Assembly (NCBI RefSeq): GCF_002575655.3
Contig: NC_053037.3
Coordinates: 147,447,207 to 147,511,206 of the forward strand
From: Aegilops tauschii subsp. strangulata
Lineage: Eukaryota > Streptophyta > Magnoliopsida > Poales > Poaceae
DNA length: 64,000 nucleotides
Direction: 5' to 3'
The notes beneath the pieces were generated by a model. It did not search any database. It was given only the letters and a program-made list of their open reading frames with translations, and had not been told where the DNA came from. Position 1 is the first letter of the stretch. The number at the start of each line of letters is the position of its first letter. The position numbers and the translations under genes were made by a program. Positions 45,756 through 54,706 of this stretch are shown piece after piece.

Positions 45756-46012
45756 CAGTGCAGCGCCCGACGGCTAGGCGCTGCACATTACACGTGTGGC
45801 GCCTAGCTCGGAGGCGCTGCACTGCGGGATGCGGGGCCCATGGGCTGCCACGGTGGACAGGAGTGCAACGCCGCCGCACTAGGCGCTGCACAGTAGGGTG
45901 TGGCGCCGGCGTGGCGGGCGCTACACAAAAGGGTCAGGGGAGTGAAATAGTTTCGCACCCAGTTCATTCTGTGAAATGATTTCGTCCCGAGGTCAAAATT
46001 GTCAAATTTGCC
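45756..46012 (-). repeat. Right terminal inverted repeat of the MULE
   Basis: The reverse complement of the left end, with scattered mismatches (for example CTCGGGACGAAATCATTTCAC against CTCTTGACAAAATCAATTCAC). It is bordered inside by a G-rich low-complexity stretch (45705-45730). The outer end GTCAAATTTGCC abuts the duplication ACTAAAGAC. Confidence 0.92.
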
Positions 46013-46021
46013 ACTAAAGAC

Positions 46022-46535
46022 AGAGAGAGGTGTGCTCCTTTCTCCAACACCCCTCGTGACCGGATGTCATATCACAAAATCTGAAAAGGACAAGTAATCG
46101 AGAGGCCCAATCATCTACTATTATCTCTTAGTCGAAAAGAAAAGGAGGAGCGGAAATGCAGCAAGAGCCAGGAGTAGGAGAACATGGAAGCTGGAAAAGC
46201 TAGGTTTAGCCCCTATGGCTGGAATGCGCTTTACCGGTACTACTCCCTCCGTTCCATAATATAAGAGCGTTTTTTATAATAATATTTTGCTCGATGTTTG
46301 GAATATTACCAATGGTTTAAAAGCATTGTAACTACTCCATCCGAACTAGAACAAATTATAGAATGAAGAAAGTAGATTACATTCATCAATATCATTAATC
46401 ATGCTCGATTTGTGGCTTTAGGCGACGAGGCCATCCCGAATCAAGCGATGACTTGAGTGTGTCGTGTATGTCCTCCCGGACTTCCCAAGGAGAAGGATAC
46501 AAAGAGGGACGGTCTCACGTGTAGCGAGGATCTCG
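46022..46535. other. Short unassigned segment with a truncated Stowaway end
   Basis: TA followed by CTCCCTCCGTTCCATAATAT at 46241-46262 is a typical Stowaway MITE terminus. The opposite terminus is not found within the next 300 bases, so only one end remains (about 46243-46290). No gene is seen in the rest. Confidence 0.6.
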
Positions 46536-46744
46536 TTAGAGCATCTTCAACAGCCGCCCAACGCCCGGCGCGCTAAAAATCAGTATACAGCGTCGGGTCA
46601 GCCAGCTTTTGCGCGCGGCGGTGCGCTGGCTCCAGCGGCCGCCGCAAAATAAAGTGCGTCCGAGCCGCTCCAGCAGGCGCGCTATATTTCATTTTTTTCT
46701 TGACGCCTACTATGTGAACTACGATTCGATACACATTTGGTTCC

Positions 46745-46900
46745 TGTTGAAGGCAATGCAACTCTCGATATATTGGTCGGGTGCACGATGCACGTATATA
46801 TGGGTACAAGGGCAGCCCTCAGCCTCATCTATACAAGGAAACTAGAGGCGGGGCCGGTAGAAGATTATCCTAACAGATACATGCACAAATATGTTCAACA
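46745..46900 (-). repeat. 3' LTR of copia C
   Basis: Minus strand TGTTGAACATATTTGTGC to CATTGCCTTCAACA, 156 bp. A TATATA core is in CATATATACGTGC. The tract CTGCGGGGGG precedes it on the minus strand (plus 46901-46910). Confidence 0.93.
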
Positions 46901-47988
46901 CCCCCCGCAGTCGATACGTCACCAGTGACACATAGACTGGACCGGAACTCCTCAAATGTAGGCGTCGGTAACCCCTTCGTCATGACATCGGCAAACTGCT
47001 GAGTGGTGGGAACATAAAGAACGCGGACGCGCCCAAGAGCCACTTGCTCTCGCACGAAGTGAATGTCGAGCTCAATGTGCTTCGTGCGACGATGATGAAC
47101 GGGGTTGGCGGAGAGGTAGACCGCAGAGACATCAAGAAGCAACTCCTGGAGAAGCTGGCGAAGCCAAGAGCACTCGGCGACGGCATTGGCCACAACACGA
47201 TACTCAGCCTCGGCACTGGAGCGGGATACCATGGGTTGTCGTTTAGATGACCACGATATGAGCTAGGGCCCCAGGTAGACGCAGTAGCCTGAAGTCGAGC
47301 CTCGCGTGTCCGGGCAGCCAGCCCAATCGGCGTCACTGTAGGCGACTAGGTCAGTCGAGGGCGAGGCCGTCAACGTAAGACCCAGACTCGTGGTGCCGCG
47401 GATGTACCGAAGGCTCCGCTTCACCAGGTTCCAGTGAGTGTCGCGAGGGGCGTGCATGTGGAGACACACCTGCTGGACGGCGTACTGCAGGTCCGGCCGA
47501 GTGAGTGTCAAGTACTGGAGAGCGCCGATGATGGAGCGGTAGAACGCGGCATCTGGCGCGGGTGAGCCGTCGAGCGCAGAGACCTTGGCCTTCGTGTCGA
47601 TAGGCGTGGGGACAGGCTTGCAGTTAAGCATGCCTGCCCGCTCGAGAAGGTCCTCTGCATACTACTGCTGATGAAGAAAGAACCCATCGGCGCGTCGTAC
47701 CACCTTAATGCCGAGGAAGTAGTGCAACGGGCCGAGGTCCTTAATAGCGAACTCAGCGCTGAGGCGAGCAGTATGCTGGCGAAGGAGCTCGGGCGAGGAA
47801 GCCGTCAGGATGATGTCGTCGACGTAGAGGAGTAGGTAAGCGGTCGCCGAAGCCTGGTGGTAGACAAACTGTGAGGCGTCGGAGCGAGTAGCCCGGAACC
47901 CGAGCTGCTGCAGAAAGCCGGCGATCCGCTGGTACCAGGCGCGAGGGGCCTGCTTCAACCCGTACAAAGAGCGGGAGAGCAGGCACAC
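46901..47988 (-). pseudogene. pol: Copia C RT C-part and RNase H
   Basis: Pieces in order from the right: [15 protein letters not shown] and LLLYVDDIILTASSPELL (47988-47662), a TAG, then AGMLNCKPVPTPIDTKAKV, ALQYLTLTRPDLQYAVQQ and YSDADWAGCPDTRGSTS (47631-47263), a TAG, then MVSRSSAEAEYRVVANAVAE and TKHIELDIHFVREQVALG (47232 down). RNase H lacks about 15 residues before VSAVYLSANP, where the YCDN motif should be, so it is deleted at a catalytic position. The frame runs on into the LTR. Confidence 0.88.
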
Positions 47989-48732
47989 ATGGTCAGGCTG
48001 AGCCGCGTCAACGAAGCCGGTTGGCTGCTGGCAGAAAACCTACTCCGAGAGATGGCCATGCAAGAACGCATTCGACACATCCATCTGATGCACCGGCCAG
48101 GCGCGAGAGACCGCGAGCTGAAGGACCGCGCGAATCGTGCCCGGTTTGACAACCGGGCGAACGTGTCGGTGAAGTCGACTCCAGCGCGTTGCCGAAACCC
48201 GCGGACCACCCACCGAGCCTTATAGCGCTCGAGAGACCCGTCAGGGCGAGTCTTATGCCGGAATACCCACTTGCCAGAGATGACGTTGGCATGGGGTGGC
48301 CGCGGGACAAGCTGCCAGGTGCGGTTGCGCACCAACGCGTCGAACTCCTCCTGCATCGCCGCGAGCCAATGCAGATCGCGAAGTGCAGCTCGAACGGACG
48401 ATGGGAGAGGGGACGACGCAGACGTCGAGGCAGCGAGGAGGTACTCATCCGCAGAATAACGCGTGCTGGGCCGGTGAATGCCGGCGCGAGCACGGGTGAC
48501 ATGCGGGTGTCTGGGGCGGCCGGCGGGGCCGGCGAGGCGGACGGGGCCGGTGATGAGGTAGACGAAGAGGCCGTCGAGGAGCCGGGGTCAGGCGCGGGAG
48601 ATGCGCTCGCTGCCCAGGCTACGGACTCAACGGGAGTCGGGGGCGCCGTGGCCGCCGGCGAGGATGCAGCCGGGTCGGCGGAAGCCGTCGAGGAGCCCGG
48701 GTCAGGCGCATGGGATGCGCTCGCTGACCGGG
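47989..48732 (-). pseudogene. pol: Copia C RT N-part and linker, frameshifted
   Basis: RT begins MQEEFDALVRNRTWQLVPRP and VISGKWVFRHKTRPDGSLERY (48356-48150). Then frames shift near 48140; the text [15 protein letters not shown] can be found in another register near 48080-48040. The linker 48400-48730 is GC-rich Pro/Ala/Gly low complexity. Long plus-strand frames here (for example 48189-48935) are composition artefacts. Confidence 0.8.
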
Positions 48733-50250
48733 CTACGGACTCAACGGGAGTCGGAGGCGCCGTGGCTGCCGGCGAGGAGGTCGGCGAGCCGGCGGGCGAG
48801 GGGACCGGGTCCGACGCCGCGGACCCAGAGCGGGGCCCAGGCGCGGTGGGGGCGCCGAAGCCAGGGGAGGCCCACGTGCTGCAGGGGGCCCGAAGCCGGG
48901 AGGGGGCCCGAGCGCAAGTGAGCGGCCTCCCCTAGGGGCACCGGGAGGCGCGGGTGACGATGGAGAGTCAACCGGCGGTGGTACCTGGTGAAAAGGAAAA
49001 GACCTCTCGTCAAAGTAAACGTGCCGTGAAGTGAAAACTCGGTGGGAAACCGGATCATAGCAACGATAGCCTTTGGTGTTTGGTGGGTATCCGAGAAAGA
49101 TGCATGCCATGGAGCGAGGTGCGAGTTTATGAGGAGTAGTGGAGGCGATGCTAGGATAACAGAGACACCAAAAAACACGAAGATCATCATATGAAGGTGG
49201 GCTACCGAAGAGGAGATGATGTGGTGCAAAGTTATCACGAGCACGAGTCGGACGAATGTTGATGAGGAGAGAGGCGGTGGAGAGAGCGTCCGGCCAAAAC
49301 CGGGGCGGGACATTGACGTGGAAAAGAAGAGTGCGCACACAATCATTGAGGGTGCGAAGGATCCGTTCGGCGCGGCCATTTTGTTGCGAGGTATACGGGC
49401 AGGTGAGATGAAAAATTGTGCCGTGTGTGGCAAGGAGGGTGCGGACCCCGACGTTGTCAAACTCCTTCCCGTTGTCAGTCTGCAAGGCATGAATGGGACG
49501 CCCAAACTGCGTAGTGACATAGGAGTAAAAAGTAGTGAGAACGGAGAGTGCATCGGATTTTCTCCGCAACGGGAAGGTCCACACATAGTGAGAAAAATCA
49601 TCAAGTATGACAAGATAGTATAAAAAACCCGTATTACTGGCAACAGGAGATGTCCACAAATCACTATGAATCAACTCAAATGGATACGACGCCACCGATG
49701 AGGACGCGCTAAACGGAAGACGGACATGCTTGCCGAGACAACAAGCATGACAAGTATGATCATCGGTTTTATTACACATGAATGAAAAAGTCCTAAGAAT
49801 ATGACGAAGGGTGGCCGGGTTCGGATGTCCCAGCCGAGCATGCCAAAGGTCCACCGTGGCGGAGAGAGCGACCGGAGCGGATGTGGAAGTGGCGGTGGAG
49901 TTCACCGGGTAGAGGCCGTCCAGGCTGTCACATCGGTGGAGCACCATCCGGGTACGGGCGTCCTTGACAGAAAAACCGACTTCGTCAAATTCAACAGTTA
50001 TAGGATTTTCACGTGTAAGAGAACGAACGGAAACAAGATTAGTGACTAACTCATGTGAAACTAAGACATTAGACATGTGAATAGGCGTAGAGTTAGATGG
50101 AAAGGAACCATGACCAAGGAAGACCCGTCCCCAACAGTGATACGACATGCGGTAGAAACTGGAAATACGGAGTTGAGGTTACCAGGGATGGAAGTCATGT
50201 GGGTGGTAGCCCCGGAATCCATATACTAGTCGCCGCCTCCAGTGTACGTG
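48733..50250 (-). pseudogene. pol: Copia C protease, pre-integrase and integrase
   Basis: The protease site MDSGATTHMTS lies near 50220-50188 just after a TAG in place of Trp. A frameshift follows near 50150-50100. The next 471-codon frame has VDLWHARLGHPNPATL, CHACCLGKHVRL, the integrase series IHSDLWTSP, LQTDNGKEF and GRAERILRTL, and the C-terminal FLGYPPNTKGYRCYDP. The three catalytic residues of integrase are visible. Confidence 0.9.
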
Positions 50251-51367
50251 TTGGGTGTAGGGCGGAGTGAAGCGCCGGAAGGAGAGCCGGATCCCAAGGG
50301 GCCGGCGGGAGTGCGGCGGCCGCGGCCGGAGGGGCGGCGTAGCCAGGCATGGCCGCGGCGTAGCCACCCGGGGCGGTGTACGGAGGGGCCGCGACGGGGT
50401 AGCCACCCGGGGCGGCGAAGAACGCCTGATGCGCGCCGGGGCGGGGGCCGAGGATCCCAGCCGGGACGGGGGCCCGCGGCACAGGCATCGTGTACGCATG
50501 GACCACCCCCGTCCAAGGGTTGGTCGTGGCGGCCCAGGGGCCGGGGGCAGCTACTGCTGCTGCGGCTGGCGGGGCGCCCCCCCTGCGTCGTGCTACTGTT
50601 GCTGCTTCTCGCCGCGACCCCCCCGTGGCGACGATCAGGGGCAGGGGGCGGCGGCTGGTAGACGGGCGCCGGTGGCGCCTGGAAGTACGACGCCGGCGGC
50701 GGCAGCTGCGGCGCCGTGGGAGGAGTGGCGCGGGAGGTGCCCTCCGCGAGAGCCGTGTGCGTGGCCTCGGACTTCACCATCTTCATCCTCCTCTCCTCCA
50801 ACCGAAGATAGGCCACGACCCGAGGAAAGGTTGGGTCCGGGAGGAACTTGAGGTTGGAGGCCGCGTTGCCGAACTCCTCGTTCAGACCGGCGGTGAGCGT
50901 GCTGAGGAAGGCGCATGCAATAATCGTCAATGGACGAGTCAAGCTGATGGCAGCCAAAAAATTCCTGCTGAAGAAACACGGGCGCTGGAGGGCGTTGTCG
51001 AGGAAGAGCCCGTTCAGCTTCGCCCACACCGTCTGCGCGTCATCAGTGTCGCAAACGATGGTGTGGAAGATGTCCTTGGAGATGGTTTGGTACAGCCAGC
51101 GAGTGATGGTGGCGTCGATGGTCAGCCAGTCGTCGTCCGCGAACATGAGGCCGGAGTCGACGGAGCCATCGACGTGATCGATGAGGTGGTACTCGCGGAA
51201 GACGAGAGAGAAGTAGGTTTTCCAGGCGTAGTAGGTGGAGATGGCGTAGTCAAGAACGACGGGCACGCTGGCGACGATGTCGAGATCGCGAACGACCTCC
51301 ACCGGGGAGGGGCCGGACCGTCGAAGGGATTGGAGGGGTGGGAGGCGGCGGAGTAGGGAGAAGCCAT
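50195..51367 (-). pseudogene. gag: Copia C gag
   Basis: The start is MASPYSAASHPSNPFDGP (51367), with a one-base slip near 51300. The capsid domain follows in the 51302 frame: SVPVVLDYAISTYYAWKTYFSL, DDAQTVWAKLNGLFLDN and LRLEERRMKMVKSEA. The tail is Pro/Ala/Gly-rich and shifts frame again near 50500. There is no CCHC knuckle. GC content is far above that of the flanks, so long open frames occur on both strands; only this one has family content. Confidence 0.86.
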
Positions 51368-51625
51368 GGATGCGGAGGCGACCGACGAGAGGAGTGGCGG
51401 CACGGCTGGCGGGGAGATGGCGATCGGGTAGGAGGGGCGATCGGGTGGGAGGGAGGCGGCTCGGGAGGGAGAGGGAGGCGGCTTGGGAGAGGGAGAGGGA
51501 TGGGGATGGGGAGGCGCGCGCGGCGGCGGGGTGAGGATGCGGCGGCGGCGCAAGTAGGTGGTGGCGGCAGTGAGGGGCTGCGGCGGCGGCTAGGAGTGGA
51601 AGCTAGGGTTGGGTCGGAAGGGAAA

Positions 51626-51790
51626 CTGATACCATGTTGAAGGCAATGCAACTCTTGATATATTGATCGGGTGCACGGTGCACGTATATATGGGTACAAG
51701 GGCAGCCCTCAGCCTCATCTATGCAAGGAAACTAGAGGCGAGGCCGGTAGGAGATTATCCTAATAGATACATGTATAAATATGTTCAACA
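51626..51790 (-). repeat. 5' LTR and primer site of copia C
   Basis: The LTR occupies about 51636-51790. On the minus strand it is followed by TGGTATCAGTTTCCC, an initiator-Met-tRNA-like primer site. Compared with the 3' LTR, about nine differences are all C/T or G/A. Confidence 0.92.
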
Positions 51791-52017
51791 GTTCCGATAG
51801 TAAAAATGTGAGATAGTTCGTTGCATAGCCTGCTTCTACGATACAAAATAGTGCATAGATAGTTCATAGTCCTCTCCTACGATAGATAGAAAAACGAAAA
51901 ACTACTACTACTCGTCATTCTCCGACTCGGACTCTGCGTCGGTGATGTCCTTCTCCGACGTCTGAGCGTAAGCGTCAAGGAATCGCTCGTCGCTGGAGTC
52001 CTAGGACGACGCATCTC

Positions 52018-52497
52018 CTAGCACGATGTTGTATTTAGCGACCGCCTTCCGCGTTCGCTTTCCTCGCGATAGGCTGCTCGCTCCTTCCTTCTCTCCTCCC
52101 TCTCCGCCCTCCTCTCGGCGAAGAATTGTTCCTCGTTGATGATGTCTTGCGGGAAGCGTTGGCGCCACAGCGTCATGGCTTCCTCATCCATCTCGGCCCG
52201 GCTGAGACGGCGCTCCCGCCTCCGGTTCTCGCGACGATCCTCGTCGGTGATAAGTCGCGGGGGAGGCGCCAACTCCTGTGCCCACTCCCGCGTCGCCACG
52301 TCCGTGAAGTTCATGTCCCAATGGGACCGCCGGAGGCGCCACGCCGCAGCGTCGTACGCGCGGGCGCCATCCTGGGCGGTGTCGAAGGTTCCGAGGCCGA
52401 GGCGCATGCCGCCCGATCGAATCTCGGTGGAGTGGGTGCCGGGCGGACGCACGCGGACGCCGCGGTAGCCCGAAACTCCCCGACGGCGAGGCGGCAT
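52018..52497 (-). CDS. AP2/ERF-domain protein inside a Harbinger-like element
   Basis: The start is MPPRRRGVSGYRGVRV (52497), giving 159 residues; an upstream in-frame extension is less likely. The AP2/ERF DNA-binding domain spans about residues 10-66: GYRGVRVRPPGTHSTEIRSG, then LGTFDTAQDGARAYDAAAWR and a closing MNF. The YRG, EIR, LGTF and RAYDAAA landmarks are kept, but the region is shorter and less canonical than in plant ERF regulators. The C-terminal 90 residues are Arg/Glu-rich and probably helical (RRENRRRERRLSRAEMDEEA). A minus-strand TATAAAA (plus 52579-52585) lies about 85 bases upstream. No stop or frameshift is seen. It may bind DNA; the target and expression are unknown. Confidence 0.75.
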   Translation of the reverse strand: MPPRRRGVSGYRGVRVRPPGTHSTEIRSGGMRLGLGTFDTAQDGARAYDAAAWRLRRSHWDMNFTDVATREWAQELAPPPRLITDEDRRENRRRERRLSRAEMDEEAMTLWRQRFPQDIINEEQFFAERRAEREERRKERAAYREESERGRRSLNTTSC

Positions 52498-52578
52498 GGT
52501 GGCGTGGTGGTGGCGTGTCGGCGGCGAGAAGAGAAAGCGGTAGAGGGAGCGACGAGAGAGCGGCAGAGGGCGCTGCAA

Positions 52579-52585
52579 TTTTATA
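52579..52585 (-). promoter_or_regulatory. TATA box before the AP2/ERF frame
   Basis: TATAAAA on the minus strand in CGCCTATAAAATTGCAGC context, about 82-88 bases before the start codon. It is the only TATA-like site in this GC-rich part, which supports real transcription of the frame. Confidence 0.5.
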
Positions 52586-52731
52586 GGCGCGCCGGACGCG
52601 GTGCGCCAAATCTAGCGCGAGAGCTGCCGCCTTTCCCCCCGCGTGCTAATTTCTAGCCTACGCTGAAGCGCGCGAAAACGTCCCGCGTCTTTTGGCGCGG
52701 CTAAAAGACACGGCCGTTCAAGATGCTCTTA

Positions 52732-53357
52732 TGACATACTTGACGAAACACCCAAAACAGAAAAAGACATGCTTGACGAAAAGGGTCATTTGCCTTGCTT
52801 CAGGTTATTCGACTGAGTGTTCTGCAAGTTTTTTCTCTTGTCGGGAAACCAGCTGCCTGTCAACTCGCCGCGATATCTCATCTCTTCTCTCCCGTGATGC
52901 ATGTGGAGCGCAATCCAAGTCGCTGAGAGGCAAATATTCTCGCGACAATCATCGTCGCCTTGCTCTACCGCTGCTGTCTTGTGTCATTCTCCGCGCACGA
53001 CCCATGTGCCCGGAATCTACGTGCGAACCACACGGTGATGATCGAGAAACACCGCCAATTCCCAAAACTGATTGGAGCCGGAGACGTTGTCGTGCCCTGT
53101 CTGCCAGGTTCCTTCCTTGGCCATGTGGGAGGAGTGGGTCGATCAATCTGGATATGCTCGGCGTTGTGACGTTGTGGTTCCGGTTCACACACTGCTTTGT
53201 CGCCGTATTATTGCCCAAATATTCTTGCTCTTAACAACATTTTCGTAGATTTTATTTTCGTCGGAATTCCGTGTGTTAGGGCATGTAGAATAGCTGACGA
53301 GCCAGTGTCATCTTAAGCCTGCTACGTAATCTACCGATGAGCATAAAAAAGAGAATC
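52732..53357. other. Unassigned DNA, partly duplicated at 63447-63700
   Basis: No family content is found in the open frame 52692-53234. From about 52895 to 53130 the sequence aligns in the same direction with 63447-63700, for example CCCATGTGCCCGGAATC and GCGAACCAC in both. This could be an old segmental copy or two members of an unclassified repeat. Confidence 0.5.
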
Positions 53358-53583
53358 TGATAACGTTCGGGGTACAAGAATATGGCAAATTAAACATTTC
53401 GATGGCAAGCATAGTGACGCGAGGATGACAACTATAGTTGACAAGCATGATAACTTTGTGCTTCGTTTTTTTGACAGAAAATTATTGTATGTGTCAACTA
53501 ATTTGCCATCCTTGCGTCACTAGAGTTACTATAAAAAACGTTCGATTTGCCATGTGCCCGTACTTGGCATCAGGTACTTATCA
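53358..53583. mobile_element. Fold-back (MITE-like) element
   Basis: The left arm (53359-53442) and right arm (53492-53583) are reverse complements with gaps. Best paired are TAGTGACGCGAGGATGACAA with the complement of TTGCCATCCTTGCGTCACTA, and the TATGGCAAATTAAAC/GTTCGATTTGCCAT pair. The loop is about 50 bases. The ends (GATAACG.../...ACTTATC) pair weakly and no target duplication is certain. There is no coding potential. The superfamily is unclear. Confidence 0.6.
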
Positions 53584-54286
53584 TTTTCGGGAAAAAAAAT
53601 CCTTGTCTTATCTTTAGTAACTAGATATACCTAAACATGTGATGAGAGATATTGTAGTGAAATGCATGAAACCATTGCAGTTGCGTGGTCATTAGCATAA
53701 ACACAACATTTTAAAAATTACCAGAAAACCACCACAAAATTAGATGAAAACACTATTTTTTTCACATAAAACACTGATCGCTCACAGAGCATGTTTTGAT
53801 CTCGATTGTGATAGGTTGGACCCGCTTGTCAAGCCGTGTTAGGGAAAAAAATCTACATGAATAATTGACTTGGTCTTTATCCTTATCGACAACCCACGAC
53901 ATACCACCCCCTCTCCCAACCCACGAGGTCACGACCCACCAACTCCTCCCCAGCTACGACAAACTCGGGTGCGCCAGATTCCGGTGAGACCTGTCCGCGA
54001 CGTCGCGTTCCCCACCCAGCCCCGCACCGGAATTGACAAACTGTGCCGTTGGGACACGTCCCCTCATCACCGCGTTTGTAGAGATGATGAGGCATCAAGT
54101 GATATTGGTTAATAACTTTTTTCTGGGTCAAAGTTACTGGAATATGTTTTAACAACTATTTTTTATGGGTCAAAGTTCATAGAAACATCAGGAAATTATG
54201 CGCTAGAAAAATAAAAATAAAACATAAAATACAATAGTAATGGAAGGTCAATTATGAAGCTTTTGTGTTGTCGACAACAACAAACT
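53584..54286. other. AT-rich unassigned DNA, no gene
   Basis: No protein family, RNA gene or repeat stands out. A short Pro-rich frame at 53870-54112 has no family content. Confidence 0.5.
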
Positions 54287-54342
54287 TTAGTTGAGTTGGT
54301 CTTTGGGCTATCTAGTTATCACCACGACCTAGGTTTGAGTCC
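54287..54342 (+). repeat. tRNA-like SINE head (box A and box B)
   Basis: TTAGTTGAGTTGGT (54287-54300) fits a polymerase III box A and GGTTTGAGTCC (54332-54342) fits box B, with about 31 bases between, as in tRNA-derived SINEs. The flanks do not fold into a full tRNA, so it is not a tRNA gene. The 3' limit is not clear, perhaps near 54360-54390. Confidence 0.45.
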
Positions 54343-54429
54343 CTACTTGTGCCCTTTATTTTTCAGCACGACCAATGATCATCCAGCTATAAACACCTGC
54401 GAGAGAGAAAATCGAGAGAGACGGGAAAA

Positions 54430-54573
54430 ATGGACATGGAAGGTCTGAGAAGAAAAACTGGGAGAGATGGACGAGGGAGGAGAGTTGGACAGGGAAGAAA
54501 ATTAGGGGAGAAAGAATCGGACGAGGGAGGAGAGATGGACATGGAAGAAAATCAGGTGAGAAAGAATCGGGAG
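54430..54573. repeat. Degenerate tandem repeat of about 50 bp at the LINE insertion site
   Basis: Three imperfect units share TGGACATGGAAGAAAAT, GAGAAAGAATCGG and ACGAGGGAGGAGAG (about 54430-54486, 54487-54535 and 54536-54573). The last bases AAAGAATCGGGAG (54561-54573) are the target duplication of the LINE. Confidence 0.7.
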
Positions 54574-54706
54574 TCCCCGCTCCTAGCCCCCGCTCCTAGC
54601 CCGCCGGTGGCCACTCCGGCCCCGGCGTCCACGCAACACTCCGGTGGCCACTCCGGCCTCGGCGTCCACGCATCATCTTCTCTCAGCCACCGCCTTCGAT
54701 AGCATC

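Larger units (their letters stand above)
37123..46012. mobile_element. Complete Mutator-like element carrying a transposase and a PMD gene
   Basis: The 8890-bp element has terminal inverted repeats of about 256 bp, starting GGCAAATTTGACAATTTTGA at both ends. It is flanked by a perfect 9-bp duplication ACTAAAGAC (37114-37122 and 46013-46021), the size typical of Mutator insertions. Inside are a PMD gene on the plus strand (37958-40558), a palindromic cluster, 51-bp tandem repeats, a small coiled-coil frame, and a MULE transposase on the minus strand (45210-41989). The two main genes point toward each other. The matching ends and intact duplication suggest a recent insertion. A second end of the same family begins at 63734. 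Confidence 0.94.
46745..51790 (-). mobile_element. Complete short-LTR Ty1/copia element (copia C), duplication GTTCC
   Basis: About 5046 bp with LTRs of about 156 bp at 46745-46900 (3') and 51636-51790 (5'). The primer site is TGGTATCAGT (plus 51626-51635) and the purine tract CTGCGGGGGG. GTTCC is on both sides (46740-46744 and 51791-51795). The pol text resembles copia B (GKHVRLPFSASSS; SDLWTSPVAS), so they are probably of one lineage. The LTRs differ at about nine positions, all transitions, so it is older than copia B. Many frameshifts disable it. Confidence 0.94.
46539..52728. mobile_element. Harbinger-like nonautonomous element carrying an AP2/ERF gene, split by copia C
   Basis: The left end GAGCATCTTCAACAGCCG and the reverse complement of the right end, GAGCATCTTGAACGGCCG, form terminal inverted repeats. 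TTA lies on both sides (46536-46538 and 52729-52731), the duplication typical of PIF/Harbinger elements. Without the copia insertion (46745-51790 plus one GTTCC) it is about 1.14 kb. It has no transposase; its only coding content is the AP2/ERF frame (52497-52018). Subterminal regions are rich in GCGCG words. A MULE or other superfamily is less likely because the duplication is only 3 bp. Confidence 0.8.

Noticed and set aside
48189..48935. 248-codon plus-strand frame, Gly/Ala/Glu-rich, opposite copia C linker
   Set aside because: It is the antisense of a Pro/Ala-rich linker with a repeat structure that follows from the sense repeat.
50267..51356. Long plus-strand frames opposite copia C gag (50267-50851, 50490-51356)
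   Set aside because: The GC-rich template keeps all frames open; only the minus-strand frame has capsid motifs.
52692..53234. 180-codon plus-strand frame after the AP2 element
   Set aside because: It begins inside the terminal repeat of the Harbinger-like element and crosses its border; the residues look random and Cys/Arg-rich.
54287..54342. A functional tRNA gene
   Set aside because: Box A and box B fit, but no acceptor stem or anticodon arm folds; kept only as a SINE head.
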